Positions 1 through 9,583 of a DNA stretch of 64,000 nt are shown here, one piece after another. The position numbers and the translations under genes are program-made. The notes below the pieces were generated by a model. It was not told the origin of the DNA. It worked only from the letters and a program-made list of their open reading frames with translations, and searched no databases. Where the stretch lies: assembly GCF_014904705.1 (NCBI RefSeq), contig NZ_JACZCQ010000008.1, positions 62,001 to 126,000 on the forward strand, given 5' to 3'. This DNA is from Nisaea sediminum (GTDB taxonomy: Bacteria; Pseudomonadota; Alphaproteobacteria; Thalassobaculales; Thalassobaculaceae). Within the stretch, counting starts at the first letter, position 1, and each line of letters starts with the position of its first letter.

Positions 1-930
1 GCCCGCCGCGTTCGGCGCCTTGGCGCCGCGACCAACGGTCCAGGCGCGGGCCTCCTTCGGGCCGACGGTGAAGAAGGTGAGCAGGTCGAGCAGGCTGTAG
101 CCGGCGCGGATCACGCGGGCGAGGCCGGTTTCCTCGAGGCCGAGGGTCTCCAGGAATTCTTTCTTTTCCTCTGCGCTGCCGAGCTGCGCGATCTCGGCTT
201 CGATGGCGGCGGAAATGACGACCGCGACGGCGCCTTCGGCTTCCGCCATCTTGAAGACCTTGGCGGAATTCCCGTTGCCCTCGGCGGAGTTCTCTTCCTC
301 GACGTTGCAGACATAGAGCACCGGCTTGGTGGTCAGGAGCTGCAGCGTGTCGACGATCTTCTTTTCTTCCGGGCTCCAGTCCTTGATGGAGCGGCCCGGC
401 TTGCCGTCGCGGAGCGCGTCGAGGATCCGGGTCATGATCGCGACCTGGGTCTTCGCGTCCTTGTCGCCGGACTTCGCTTTCTTCTCCAGCGGCGCGACCC
501 GGCGCTCCAGGCTATCGAGGTCCGAGAGCATCAGCTCGGTGTCGATGGTCTCGGCATCGCGCAGCGGATCGACCGAGCCCTCGACATGGGTGATGTCATC
601 GGACTCGAAGCAGCGCAGGACGTGCACGATAGCATCGACCTCGCGGATGTTGGCGAGGAACTGGTTGCCGAGGCCTTCGCCCTTGCTGGCGCCACGGACC
701 AGACCGGCGATGTCGACGAACTCAAGCTGTGTCGGCAGGATCTGCTTCGAGCCGGCGAGCTCGGCGAGCTTGTCGAGGCGGGGATCCGGCACGGCGACGC
801 GGCCGGTATTAGGCTCGATGGTGCAGAAGGGATAGTTCGCCGCTTCGGCCGCGGCCGTCTGCGTCAGGGCATTGAAAAGGGTGGATTTGCCGACATTTGG
901 CAGACCGACGATGCCGCACTTGAAGCCCAT
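1..930 (-). CDS. ychF: YchF/Ola1-family redox-regulated ATPase (partial, C-terminus outside window)
   Basis: P-loop NTPase of the Obg/YchF family, which binds ribosomes and preferentially hydrolyses ATP. Translation on the minus strand starts at the ATG at 930 with [19 protein letters not shown], containing the Walker A motif GLPNVGKS. The nucleotide-specificity position reads NVEE (around 300-315) rather than the NKxD of true GTPases, as is typical of YchF. About 310 codons are present; the family is about 365 residues, so the end of the C-terminal TGS domain lies beyond base 1. It follows pth by 2 bp and is the last gene of the prs-rplY-pth-ychF block, a common alphaproteobacterial arrangement. 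Confidence 0.95.
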   Translation of the reverse strand, partial: MGFKCGIVGLPNVGKSTLFNALTQTAAAEAANYPFCTIEPNTGRVAVPDPRLDKLAELAGSKQILPTQLEFVDIAGLVRGASKGEGLGNQFLANIREVDAIVHVLRCFESDDITHVEGSVDPLRDAETIDTELMLSDLDSLERRVAPLEKKAKSGDKDAKTQVAIMTRILDALRDGKPGRSIKDWSPEEKKIVDTLQLLTTKPVLYVCNVEEENSAEGNGNSAKVFKMAEAEGAVAVVISAAIEAEIAQLGSAEEKKEFLETLGLEETGLARVIRAGYSLLDLLTFFTVGPKEARAWTVGRGAKAPNAAG

Positions 931-932
931 GA

Positions 933-1586
933 CTAACGATCCTGACTGTTGTCTTCTGTGCCGCCGGCCTCCTCGGCCTTGGGCAGGTTTTTCGGTTTCG
1001 GCGGCTTCGGCCGCTGCGGGAACACGGCCTGGCTGACCCGGCTCATGAAGCTGCCGTCCTCACCCTTGACCAGCAAATCCGCCTCGTCGGCGACCGCCGG
1101 GATCAGCTTCGACAGCCAGCCCTCGCGTTCCGCCTTCGCGAAATCGTTCAACACGTAGTCCTTCACCCGGTTCTTGTCGCCCGGATGGCCGACCCCGAGG
1201 CGGACCCGCCAGTACTCCTTGCCGACATGCGCATCGATGCTGCGGATGCCGTTGTGACCGCCAGCGCCACCGCCGCGCTTCACACGGATCTTGCCGGGGG
1301 CAAGGTCGATCTCGTCATAGAAGACGATGATGTTTTCGAGCGGGATCTTGAAGAAACGGACCGCCTCGCCGACCGCGCGGCCGGACTCGTTCATGAAGGT
1401 GGTCGGTTTCATCAGCAGGACCTTCTCACCACCGACGGTGCCGTCGGCGGTGAGGGCCTGGAAACGGGCGCGGAAGGGGCCGAAACCGTAGCTCGAGGCG
1501 ATCTCGTCGGCGACGAGGAACCCGATATTATGGCGCGTCAGCTCGTATTTCGGCCCGGGATTGCCTAGGCCAACGAACAGAAACAT
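933..1586 (-). CDS. pth: Peptidyl-tRNA hydrolase
   Basis: Releases tRNA from peptidyl-tRNA that drops off stalled ribosomes; cytoplasmic and essential in most bacteria. The 217-residue protein opens with [20 protein letters not shown], which carries the catalytic His19 and Asn20. The other active-site residues are visible as MNESG (Asn66), FYDEIDL (Asp91/Asp94) and GGHNG (Asn112). The family is usually 185-200 residues; the extra length is a Pro/Lys-rich C-terminal tail of about 30 residues that looks disordered. It lies between rplY and ychF on the same strand and is probably co-transcribed with them. Confidence 0.96.
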   Translation of the reverse strand: MFLFVGLGNPGPKYELTRHNIGFLVADEIASSYGFGPFRARFQALTADGTVGGEKVLLMKPTTFMNESGRAVGEAVRFFKIPLENIIVFYDEIDLAPGKIRVKRGGGAGGHNGIRSIDAHVGKEYWRVRLGVGHPGDKNRVKDYVLNDFAKAEREGWLSKLIPAVADEADLLVKGEDGSFMSRVSQAVFPQRPKPPKPKNLPKAEEAGGTEDNSQDR

Positions 1587-1642
1587 CGCACGGTCCCTTC
1601 CCGAAACGCCGCGCCATATTCAGCGCGGCGTCGCTAGGTGGA

Positions 1643-2281
1643 TTACTCTTCGTCTTCCTCAGCCTCTTCGGCTTCGTCCGCCTCGTCCGCTTCATCTTCG
1701 GACTTGCCGCGGAGCGCCGACGGAGCGGCGATGGTGGCGACGGTGAAGTCACGATCGGTGATGGTCGGGGCGACGCCTTCCGGCATGTCGACGGCGCTGA
1801 TATGGATGCTGTCGCCGACCTTGTAGCCTTCGAGGTTGATGATGAGCGAGTGCGGCATCTGGTCCGGACGGCAGCTCACCTCGACTTCGTGGCGCACGAC
1901 GTTGAGAACGCCGCCGGCCTTGAGGCCCGGGCATTTCTCTTCGTTGGTGAACTCGACCGGCACTTCGACGTGGATCGTCGAGGTTGCGCTGATCCGCAGG
2001 AAGTCGACATGCTCCGGACGGTCGGAGACCGGGTGGAGCTGCACGTCGCGCGCGAGCACGCGATGCTTCTTGCCCTCGATATCGAGGTCGATCAGGGTCG
2101 AGAAGAAGCCGGCCTGATGCAGCTGCTTCACCAGCACCCGCTCTTCCAGGGTAATGGAAACCGGGTCTTTCTTGTCGCCGTAGATAACGGCCGGGACGAG
2201 CCCCGCACGACGGGCAGCGCGGGCGGACCCCTTACCGACCCGGTCACGCGTCTGGGCGCTCAGTTCGATCACGTCAGACAT
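1643..2281 (-). CDS. rplY: 50S ribosomal protein L25/general stress protein Ctc
   Basis: Binds 5S rRNA in the large ribosomal subunit. At 212 residues this is the long two-domain (Ctc/TL5) form: an N-terminal 5S-binding domain of about 90 residues (starting MSDVIELSAQTRDRVGKGSA) followed by the beta-rich CTC domain. The last 20 residues are almost purely Asp/Glu/Ala, an acidic tail common in alphaproteobacterial L25. The gene sits between prs and pth on the same strand. The 153-bp gap up to prs may hold a promoter, but I could not assign one confidently. Confidence 0.95.
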   Translation of the reverse strand: MSDVIELSAQTRDRVGKGSARAARRAGLVPAVIYGDKKDPVSITLEERVLVKQLHQAGFFSTLIDLDIEGKKHRVLARDVQLHPVSDRPEHVDFLRISATSTIHVEVPVEFTNEEKCPGLKAGGVLNVVRHEVEVSCRPDQMPHSLIINLEGYKVGDSIHISAVDMPEGVAPTITDRDFTVATIAAPSALRGKSEDEADEADEAEEAEEDEE

Positions 2282-2434
2282 TTCGTATCTCCAATAGAAA
2301 AGTCCCGCCCACGGCCGACCTCCAGGGGTGCCGACCCGTCAAGCGGAACGGATGAGCGGGGCGTTTTAGTGGCTTTCGCGGGAAAAAGCCAGCCTTTTAC
2401 GCCAAGCCGGATCCTGCGCCCTGCGCGGGTCCGG

Positions 2435-3385
2435 TCAGAAATTGAAGAGGCTGGAAACCGAGCGTTCCTCGGCGATACGCCGGATCGACTCGCCGAGCAG
2501 CGGGGCGACGGAAATCTGCCGGATATTCCGGGCAACGCGGACGGCTTCCGTCGTCGCGATGCTGTCGGTGGTGACCAGCGACTGCAGCGGCGAGGAGGTG
2601 ATGCGCGCAACGGCACCGCCGGAGAGCACGCCATGGGTGATGTAGGCGTCGACGGAGACCGCACCGGACTCGATCAGGGCCTCGGCGGCGTTGCAGAGCG
2701 TGCCGCCGCTGTCGACGATGTCGTCGACCAGGATGCAGCGCTTGTCCTTCACGTCGCCGATGATGTTCATCACTTCGGACACGCCGGCGCGCTCGCGCCG
2801 CTTGTCGATGATGGCGAGATCTGCATTCAGCGGCTTGGCGAGCGCGCGGGCCCGCACGACGCCGCCGACATCCGGCGAGACGATGGTGATCTGCTCGTCG
2901 CCATAGCGGTCGGTGATGTCCTTGTGGAACACCGGTGCGGCGAAGAGGTTGTCGGTCGGGATGTCGAAGAAACCCTGGATCTGACCCGCATGCAGATCGA
3001 TGGTCAGGACCCGGTCCGCGCCCGCGACGGTGATCAGGTTCGCGACAAGTTTGGCGGAGATCGGCGTGCGGGAGCCGGACTTCCGATCCTGGCGGGCATA
3101 GCCGTAATAGGGAATGACCGCCGTGATGCGCCGTGCGGACGCGCGTTTCAGCGCATCGAGCGTCACCAGCAGTTCCATGAGGTTGTCGTTTGCCGGATAG
3201 GAGGTCGGCTGGATGACGAAGACATCCTCGCCGCGTACGTTTTCCTGGATCTCGACGAACACTTCCATGTCGGAGAAGCGCCGGACATCGGCTTTCGTCA
3301 ACGGCATGTTCAGGTAGGCGGCGATGGTTTCCGCCAGCGGCCTGTTGCTGTTGCAGGCCAAGATCTTCATACGAACGTCTGACAT
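2435..3385 (-). CDS. prs: Ribose-phosphate pyrophosphokinase
   Basis: Makes PRPP from ribose 5-phosphate and ATP for nucleotide, His, Trp and NAD synthesis. The 316-residue length is standard for class I PRPP synthetase. Visible motifs are the flexible-loop/ATP segment [12 protein letters not shown], the metal-binding segment [13 protein letters not shown] and the PRPP-binding loop [14 protein letters not shown]. The start at 3385 is preceded by AGGGCAC; an in-frame ATG at 3370 (MKILACNSN) matches where many homologues begin and is an alternative. First gene of the prs-rplY-pth-ychF series. Confidence 0.96.
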   Translation of the reverse strand: MSDVRMKILACNSNRPLAETIAAYLNMPLTKADVRRFSDMEVFVEIQENVRGEDVFVIQPTSYPANDNLMELLVTLDALKRASARRITAVIPYYGYARQDRKSGSRTPISAKLVANLITVAGADRVLTIDLHAGQIQGFFDIPTDNLFAAPVFHKDITDRYGDEQITIVSPDVGGVVRARALAKPLNADLAIIDKRRERAGVSEVMNIIGDVKDKRCILVDDIVDSGGTLCNAAEALIESGAVSVDAYITHGVLSGGAVARITSSPLQSLVTTDSIATTEAVRVARNIRQISVAPLLGESIRRIAEERSVSSLFNF

Positions 3386-3514
3386 TCGTGCCCTGTGGTC
3401 GCTAGTTGGGAAAGGAGGCGGCGAAGTCCCTGTAGAGCTGAGCCGGATGCCCAGTAGCGCGGCGTCTTTGAAAGCGGGCGGACCATATCAGCGCGGGTCG
3501 AAAAGGTGCAAGGG

Positions 3515-4447
3515 TTATTGCCGCTTTATGACGGTATTACCGCCTATCCTTTGGCGCTCGTAGGCCTCCAGAAGCGGCAGCAGGCCCTCGAGCGCGCCGT
3601 CGGCGATCAGGGGGGCGGCGCTGAGCCAGCTTTTCTCCATGCTCCCGGCGGGCACGGTATTGTTCTGATCGATCACGCCGATCTCGCGTTCGCGGGGATC
3701 GGCGAGGCGCCAGGAAATCGCGACAAGGTCGGTCTCGCCGTTCAGCGGCTTTATGTCGATCCGGCCCTTGAGGGACAGTGCGCCGTCGGGAATGGCGCTG
3801 CTGTCGACGATCTCGATGCCGCGCGACTGCAGCCTGAGGAGCATGGTCTGGCGCAGGATCGCGTTGCCGTGCTGATTGGGACCGTCGATCAGGTCGAGCT
3901 GCACGGGCGGCAGGTCGGCCGCGGTGCGGGTGCCGATCTCCGGGACCAGCCATGCGGCGACCCCTGGCGCCGTCGCTTCCGCGATCTCCGCGAAATGCGC
4001 GTCTTCCGGCTCTTCCCAGAAGGCGGGCGGCGGGACGGAAATCACGGTCTTCTCGCCGACTTTCTCCCCTTCGGGGGTGACCAGGGTCCAGTCCATCACG
4101 AGTTCCGCGGGCCCGTCATTGCGGAGCTGCTGATAGCCCCGGCTCTTCAGAATGAAGCTGCGGCGATTGCGGGTCCTGTCGCTCGCGACGACATTGTGAT
4201 CGACCAGGGCACCGGCCATGGCCCGCGCCATCGCCTCGCCGACCCACGGGACCGGTCCTTCCACCGGTTCGACATGTATGCCGGCGGTCTCCGGGACGAA
4301 CAGGAACGCGTTGTAGGATTTCTTGTCGAATTCCGGCGCGAACGGGCGGGGGATCTCGCCGCAGGCCGCGAGCGCGAGTGCCATCAGGAGGACGAGGACC
4401 GCGCCCGGGAAGGAGCGGCCGGGACGGGGCCGGGCTGCGTTTCTCAT
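3515..4447 (-). CDS. Predicted lipoprotein, function unknown
   Basis: A 310-residue exported protein. I chose the ATG at 4447 because it gives a clean lipoprotein signal: Arg-rich n-region, hydrophobic stretch VLVLLMALALAAC and a lipobox LAAC with Cys29. A longer open frame upstream (to 4606) lacks coding character. The mature part mentions no catalytic motif I can name; it has alternating beta-like segments and an Asp/Glu-rich surface, consistent with a periplasmic lipoprotein anchored in either membrane. It lies between prs and an M24-family gene, all on the minus strand, with about 107 bp on its 5' side, so it may have its own promoter. Confidence 0.75.
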   Translation of the reverse strand: MRNAARPRPGRSFPGAVLVLLMALALAACGEIPRPFAPEFDKKSYNAFLFVPETAGIHVEPVEGPVPWVGEAMARAMAGALVDHNVVASDRTRNRRSFILKSRGYQQLRNDGPAELVMDWTLVTPEGEKVGEKTVISVPPPAFWEEPEDAHFAEIAEATAPGVAAWLVPEIGTRTAADLPPVQLDLIDGPNQHGNAILRQTMLLRLQSRGIEIVDSSAIPDGALSLKGRIDIKPLNGETDLVAISWRLADPREREIGVIDQNNTVPAGSMEKSWLSAAPLIADGALEGLLPLLEAYERQRIGGNTVIKRQ

Positions 4448-4553
4448 GGGCGTCGCTTTAAACGACCAGAATGCAGCTGACAAGCAGCCCGAGGAGGGTT
4501 GCCGCGAAGAGGATCTGCAGGTGAGGCATCGCCGCGGCGCTCCGCGTCTTCGG

Positions 4554-5702
4554 TTATCGGCAAACCAGATCGAGCGGGAGTTTGGAGAGCCGCTCGTTGC
4601 CGTCATCGGTCACAATAAAGGTCTCGCCGACATTCATCGCAAGGTCCTTCTCGCTGTCCATCAGGATCATATGCGCGAAGAACACCATGCCCGACCGGAT
4701 CACTACCGGATTCGCATGGTAGAACATCGGGTAGTCCATCCAGATCGGCGCGAAGACCGCACCCAGCGAGTAGCCGCAGGCATTCATGCGGGCGTGGCGG
4801 TAGCCGCGCCGGTCCATCACCGCCGCGTGGGCGTCGAACACCGAGCCGACGGTCCCGCCGGGACGGAGCGCGTCGCGGCAGGCCTCCAGCGCTTCGACGC
4901 AGGCGGAGTGCATGTCGATATGCTCGTCCCTCACCGGTCCGACCGGGATCGTCCGCATCATGCAGGCATGGTAGTGCCGGTAGGCCCCGGCGAACTCCAG
5001 TGTGAGTTGATCCTGGGGTGCCAGTGTCCGCCGTCCGGTGAAATAGCGGCAGAGCAGGGCGTCCGAGCCGGATCCGATGATGAACTCGTTACCCGGATAG
5101 TCGCCGCCGCCCTTGAAGACGGCGCCCTGCATGGCGGCGAGAATGTCGCCCTCGAAGGCGCCCGGCGCGGTCAGCTCGTGCGCCGCCAAGAGGGCGTCGT
5201 CCGCCAGCTCCGCGGCCCGGCGTACATAGGCGAGTTCCGCCGGTGATTTGACGACCCGAAGTTCCGAGACCAGTTCGGACTCGTCCCTCAGCGTGCAGAA
5301 TCCTTCCAGCTCGGCATTGACTGCCATGCCGTTGCGGGCCGTCAGGCCATAGGCCTCGTACTCGATCCCGAGGGTTTTTCCGGCGCAGCCGAACTCGCTC
5401 AGCATCGCCTTGAGCTCGCTCGCCGGCGTTGCGCCGTCGCGGTCCACCCAGATCCGGATGTCACCGACCATGCTGGTGTTCTGGGCCTGCCTCAGATCCG
5501 GCGCCCGGGTGATCAGCGCGAGCCGCCCGTCGGTGCCGAGATAGAGGCATTGGAAGAAACAGAAACCGAAAGTGTCGTAGCCGGTCAGGTAGAACATGCT
5601 TTCTTGACGGAACATCAGCAGCCCGTCGAGGCCACGCTCTTCCATGAGCGAGATGGCGCGCGCGCGGCGGCCCGCGAGTTCTTCCTCGGTGAAATGCAGC
5701 AC
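4554..5702 (-). CDS. M24-family (Xaa-Pro peptidase/creatinase-like) hydrolase lacking metal ligands
   Basis: A 382-residue two-domain protein: creatinase-type N-domain (about 1-140; LTGYDTFGFCFFQCLYLG) and pita-bread C-domain. In metallo-M24 peptidases the first metal ligands lie in a D-x-G...D-x-T-R-T pattern; here the equivalent stretch is LEFAGAYRHYHACMMRT, with no Asp, and later ligands are also not obvious. This resembles metal-independent members such as creatinase or ectoine hydrolase (DoeA) rather than a proline aminopeptidase. The substrate cannot be told from sequence. It ends 4 bp upstream of the downstream side of pgeF (stop at 5707), suggesting co-transcription with the pgeF-midA-lgt run. 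Confidence 0.85.
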   Translation of the reverse strand: MLHFTEEELAGRRARAISLMEERGLDGLLMFRQESMFYLTGYDTFGFCFFQCLYLGTDGRLALITRAPDLRQAQNTSMVGDIRIWVDRDGATPASELKAMLSEFGCAGKTLGIEYEAYGLTARNGMAVNAELEGFCTLRDESELVSELRVVKSPAELAYVRRAAELADDALLAAHELTAPGAFEGDILAAMQGAVFKGGGDYPGNEFIIGSGSDALLCRYFTGRRTLAPQDQLTLEFAGAYRHYHACMMRTIPVGPVRDEHIDMHSACVEALEACRDALRPGGTVGSVFDAHAAVMDRRGYRHARMNACGYSLGAVFAPIWMDYPMFYHANPVVIRSGMVFFAHMILMDSEKDLAMNVGETFIVTDDGNERLSKLPLDLVCR

Positions 5703-5706
5703 GATG

Positions 5707-6471
5707 CTACTCCGCGATGACGATGGTGGAGAGCTGGCGCCCGTAATCCGGCTCCTCGCGAAGACGGGAGCGCCGGTAGCTGAAGAAGTTCGGCTCGTCG
5801 CGGCAGGTATCGCAGTCGAGTCGGTAGATCTCGCCCAGCCTTAGCCGCGACAGGCGTGAGGCGCAGTAATTCGAAAGGTCGAACTGGAAATGTCCCTCGC
5901 GCTCGCCGGGCGAGAAGAATTCGGCGTTGTTGCGGTCCTGCTCGAGGAAAGGCTGCGGGAATTCGGGGCCAACCTCGTAGGACGCCCGGCCGATGCAGGG
6001 GCCGACCGCGGCCTGAATGTTGTCCGGCCTGGCGCCGAGCTCGATCATCGCATCCACCGTCGCTTCGATAATGCCGTTCAGCGCGCCGCGCCAGCCGGCG
6101 TGGCAGGCGCCGATGATCCCGTCCGCCGGATCGGAGAACAGGACCGGAGCGCAATCGGCGGTCAGAACACCGAGCGCGACGTTCTTGCGGATTGTCACCA
6201 GGCCGTCGGCACGCGGCGGCTCCGCAGGCCGCTCGTCGCTGTCGAGCACGTGTACGATGCTGGAATGTATCTGGTTGCAGGTGACGAGAATTTCCGGCTC
6301 GCAGTCGAGGGCGGCCATCGTGCGGGCGCGATTCGCCGCGACGGATTTGCGCTGGTCTCCCGAGCCGAATCCGCAATTCAGCGAACGGTATATGCCCTGG
6401 CTGACGCCGCCGCGCCTCGTATAGAAGGCATGGCGGATCTTGTCCGTATTCAACTCGTCAAGCTGGATCAC
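5707..6471 (-). CDS. pgeF: Peptidoglycan editing factor PgeF (YfiH/laccase-domain family)
   Basis: Family members hydrolyse mis-incorporated muropeptides such as UDP-MurNAc-L-Ser and were formerly called polyphenol oxidases. The zinc/copper-site motifs are present: VTCNQIHSS, ADCAPVLF and CHAGWRG. I prefer the GTG at 6471 (VIQLDELNTDKIRHAF): it gives 254 residues, close to the family norm, has GAGAGGGGA 9 bp upstream and begins 17 bp after the preceding gene's stop. The longer frame to an ATG at 6552 would overlap that gene and has an unconserved Arg-rich extension. Confidence 0.9.
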   Translation of the reverse strand: MIQLDELNTDKIRHAFYTRRGGVSQGIYRSLNCGFGSGDQRKSVAANRARTMAALDCEPEILVTCNQIHSSIVHVLDSDERPAEPPRADGLVTIRKNVALGVLTADCAPVLFSDPADGIIGACHAGWRGALNGIIEATVDAMIELGARPDNIQAAVGPCIGRASYEVGPEFPQPFLEQDRNNAEFFSPGEREGHFQFDLSNYCASRLSRLRLGEIYRLDCDTCRDEPNFFSYRRSRLREEPDYGRQLSTIVIAE

Positions 6472-6487
6472 GCTCTCGCGTCCCCTC

Positions 6488-7600
6488 TCACGTCCGTGCC
6501 TGGTCTCTCGGCGGGCCGAACCCGGGCAATTCACCCAATTTCGGAGCGGCAACCGCTATGACCTTGAACAGCGTGCCCATTTCAGCCGGATCGATCAAGC
6601 GGCGTGCGCCGCTGCGCAGCGTCGCAGCCTGTGCCTCCGAGGCCTTCTGCAGCAGCCGTTGGACCCTTTGTTCGATCCCGAGCGCCGTCAGGAAGGCGCT
6701 CTGTGTGACGGTTCCGAACCCGAAGCAGCCAGTGGCTGCGGCGGTACCGAGAAGGGCGTCGAAATCGACATGGGCCGTCAGGTCCGCCGTGCCCGGCACG
6801 GAAAGCGGATCAACAGGCTTGTGGGCCCTCACCGCCTGGAAGGTATCGCCGAAAGCGCTCCGGCCGTGACCGTAGTCGATGAAGAGCCCGGCGCCGCCGT
6901 GGCGATCGATGTGCCGGGTGATCTCTTTCATGTGCGCGCGTGCATCGACGGAGATCTCGAAAATATCGCCTTCTTCCGGCGTCCCGGCCGTTGCCGGGAC
7001 CAGCGCGGCCAAGTCCGCGGATGCAGCCTGCGCGGTCCAGCTCAACCCGCTTTTCTCGACATCCCAGCCAATGCATCGTTCCTGCCAGGTGCCGGACCGA
7101 AAGACGAGCTGATGGATAGGTAGCGCATCGAAAAACTCGTTGCCGGTCATGAGTGAGGGGCAGGCGGGAAGGGTGCCGGGCACGTCGTGCCAGGTCACTT
7201 CGATGCCGGAAAGAGCCGTCCGCTGGATCTCGCGCAGTCGCGGACTTGCCTCGACCAGATGCACCTCTACGGCTTCTGAGAAGCCGGGAACAATTCGGGC
7301 AGCCCTGAGAGCATCCGCCATCAAGGTGCCGCGCCCGGGGCCGAATTCGACGAGGGCGACGCGTTCGGGCGATCCGGACTGTTGCCAGACCGAGGCGCAC
7401 CAGAGCCCGATCAGCTCGCCGAAGACCTGGCAGATTTCCGGTGCGGTGATGAAGTCGCCCTGCGTTCCGAAGGGTTCTCGCCGTGTGTAATAGCCGTGCT
7501 CCGGATGGAGCAGGACTTCCTGCATGTAGCGCGCGACGCTCAGAGGTCCTTCGGCGGCGGTCAGGTCTTTCAGATGTTGGACAAGCGGTCCGTCGGTCAT
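6488..7600 (-). CDS. MidA/NDUFAF7-family class I SAM-dependent methyltransferase
   Basis: A 370-residue methyltransferase of the DUF185 family. The mitochondrial homologue NDUFAF7 methylates an arginine of complex I; the bacterial role is less certain. The SAM-binding motif is VALVEFGPGRGTLMADALR, and the N-terminal HPEHGYYTRREPFGTQGDFI is characteristic of the family. Its ATG overlaps the lgt stop by 4 bp (ATGA at 7597-7600), so the two are translationally coupled. The lgt-midA-pgeF order recurs in alphaproteobacteria. Confidence 0.93.
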   Translation of the reverse strand: MTDGPLVQHLKDLTAAEGPLSVARYMQEVLLHPEHGYYTRREPFGTQGDFITAPEICQVFGELIGLWCASVWQQSGSPERVALVEFGPGRGTLMADALRAARIVPGFSEAVEVHLVEASPRLREIQRTALSGIEVTWHDVPGTLPACPSLMTGNEFFDALPIHQLVFRSGTWQERCIGWDVEKSGLSWTAQAASADLAALVPATAGTPEEGDIFEISVDARAHMKEITRHIDRHGGAGLFIDYGHGRSAFGDTFQAVRAHKPVDPLSVPGTADLTAHVDFDALLGTAAATGCFGFGTVTQSAFLTALGIEQRVQRLLQKASEAQAATLRSGARRLIDPAEMGTLFKVIAVAAPKLGELPGFGPPRDQART

Positions 7601-8412
7601 GCGCCCTCGGTCATGGCCGGGCGGCGCCGGGCCCAGAGCGCGACGCCGATGCCGACGATGATCATGGGCAGGGAGAGAAGCTGACCCATGGTCGCCCCGG
7701 CGAAGAGATAGCCGAGCTGGGCGTCAGGCTCGCGGAAGAATTCGACGGTGAAGCGTGCGATCCCGTAGCCGGCGAGGAACAGGCCGCCTACCGCGCCCGG
7801 ATAGCGCCTGATGTCCGTGCGCCAGATCAGGAAGGCGAGCAAGCTGAAGAGCAGGGCACCTTCGAGCGCGGCTTCATAGAGCTGGCTCGGATGCCGTGGC
7901 TCCGGCCCGCCGTTCGGGAACACCATCGCCCAGGGCACGTCGCCCGGCCGGCCGAACAGCTCGCCATTGATGAAATTGGCGATGCGCCCGAAGAACAGTC
8001 CGATCGGCGCCGCCGCCGCGACCATGTCGCCGACGGCGAGCGGATTGATGCCGCGCCGGAGCGCGAAGACCACCAGCCCGAGGACGGTGCCGAGCATGCC
8101 GCCGTGGAACGCCATGCCGCCCTGCCAGACCTGGAGGATCTGCGCGGGGTTCTCGAAATAGTAGGCCGGATTGTAGAACAGCACGTAGCCGATCCGCCCG
8201 CCGAGCACGACGCCGAGGGTGGCATAGACCAGCAGGTCGTCGAGCGCCTGCGGCTCCATGAAGCGCGGCGCCTGCCGGCAGAGATGGACGCAGTAGCGCC
8301 AGCCCAGAAGTAGCCCGGCGATATAGGCAAGCGCGTACCAGCGGATCGCGAAGGGACCGATGGAGAAGATCACCGGATCGATGTTCGGGAACTGCAGAAA
8401 ACTCTGCTCCAT
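7597..8412 (-). CDS. lgt: Prolipoprotein diacylglyceryl transferase
   Basis: Inner-membrane enzyme that transfers diacylglycerol from phosphatidylglycerol to the lipobox Cys of prolipoproteins. The 271-residue protein has about seven hydrophobic segments, the conserved MAFHGGMLG motif and the signature GRIANFINGELFGR with its essential Arg/Asn. It starts 18 bp after the hldD stop, and overlaps the next gene by 4 bp. It would process the lipoprotein predicted at 3515-4447, among others. Confidence 0.96.
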   Translation of the reverse strand: MEQSFLQFPNIDPVIFSIGPFAIRWYALAYIAGLLLGWRYCVHLCRQAPRFMEPQALDDLLVYATLGVVLGGRIGYVLFYNPAYYFENPAQILQVWQGGMAFHGGMLGTVLGLVVFALRRGINPLAVGDMVAAAAPIGLFFGRIANFINGELFGRPGDVPWAMVFPNGGPEPRHPSQLYEAALEGALLFSLLAFLIWRTDIRRYPGAVGGLFLAGYGIARFTVEFFREPDAQLGYLFAGATMGQLLSLPMIIVGIGVALWARRRPAMTEGA

Positions 8413-8430
8413 GAGGCCGGGCTCCCGCTG

Positions 8431-9423
8431 TCAGCGATAGGGGTCGTCGGAATCCAGGAAATCCTGCACGTAGCGCCGGACGCCTTCCTCGAGCGAGGTG
8501 AACTGGCCCGGGTACCCGGCGCTGCGCAGCTTGTCCATGTTGGCCTGGGTGAAATACTGGTAGCGGTCGCGGATCTCGACCGGAGTGTCGACGAAATCGA
8601 TCCGCGGATCCTTGCCGAGCGCGACATAGACCGCGCGGGCGAGATCGGCGAAGGACCGCGCCTGGCCGGTGCCGAGATTGAACAGGCCCGAAACGTCCGG
8701 TGTGTCGTGCAGCCACAGCATCACGTCGACGCAATCGCCGACCCAGACGAAATCCCGGAGCTGGCCGCCATCCTCGTAGTCCGGGTGGTGCGAGCGGAAC
8801 AGGGTCGCCGGAAGATTGGCCGCGGCGCGCGGATAGATCTGCGCGACGACACTCTTCTGACCGCCTTTATGCGCTTCGTTGGGGCCATAGACATTGAAGA
8901 ACTTCAGGCCGGCCCATTGTTTCGGGGTCTTGCGGCCTTCGGCGACCAGTCGCGCGATACGGCGGTCGAAGAGGTGCTTGCTCCAGCCGTATGGATTCAG
9001 CGGCTGCAGGCGGGCGAGGCCATCGAGACTGGCATCGTCGTCGAAACCTTCCGTGCCGTCTCCGTAGGTCGCGGCCGAAGATGCGTAGATCAGGCTGGCA
9101 TCATTGTCGGCGCACCATTTCCAGAGATCGATCGAGGTGCGGAAGTTCTGTTTGACGATGAAGTCGGCGTCGCGCTCGGTGGTCGAGGAGCTGGCGCCGA
9201 GATGGAACACGGTCTCGACCATGTCCTTGTGTTCGTCGAGGAAGCCGAAGAGATCCTCCGGCGGAATCAGGTCGGCGAGTTCGCGCTTCGCGATGTTGCG
9301 CCACTTCTCACCGCTGCCCAGGGTATCGCAGACTACAAGGTCGCGGGCGGTGTCCTCGCGCTCGCTGAGCGCCGCGACCAGGTTCGATCCGATGAAGCCG
9401 GCGCCGCCGGTGACAACAATCAT
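8431..9423 (-). CDS. hldD: ADP-glyceromanno-heptose 6-epimerase
   Basis: Converts ADP-D-glycero- to ADP-L-glycero-D-manno-heptose for the LPS inner core. It is an extended SDR: MIVVTGGAGFIGSN at the N-terminus binds NADP, and the catalytic Ser/Tyr/Lys are seen in YASSAATYG and NPYGWSK. The ATG at 9423 puts the Rossmann motif at the very N-terminus and gives 330 residues, the normal family length; the open frame continues to 9621 but that part is not family-like. Divergent from ubiK across 160 bp. Confidence 0.93.
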   Translation of the reverse strand: MIVVTGGAGFIGSNLVAALSEREDTARDLVVCDTLGSGEKWRNIAKRELADLIPPEDLFGFLDEHKDMVETVFHLGASSSTTERDADFIVKQNFRTSIDLWKWCADNDASLIYASSAATYGDGTEGFDDDASLDGLARLQPLNPYGWSKHLFDRRIARLVAEGRKTPKQWAGLKFFNVYGPNEAHKGGQKSVVAQIYPRAAANLPATLFRSHHPDYEDGGQLRDFVWVGDCVDVMLWLHDTPDVSGLFNLGTGQARSFADLARAVYVALGKDPRIDFVDTPVEIRDRYQYFTQANMDKLRSAGYPGQFTSLEEGVRRYVQDFLDSDDPYR

Positions 9424-9583
9424 GAGCGCATCCTTCCCGGCCGCGGCAATCGGCCCTCTGCCTTTTCCGCCACGGCGCATGACACCATATGGCTGTTCTG
9501 GCCCGACGCCGATTGCTTTCGCAAGCCCGAAAGTAGTAGGTCTGGGTCCGAACGGTGCCGAAGCCGGACGGAAGGAGCCGCCG

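Noticed and set aside
1802-3382. 526-codon open frame on the plus strand
   Set aside because: Antisense to rplY and prs, which are unmistakable.
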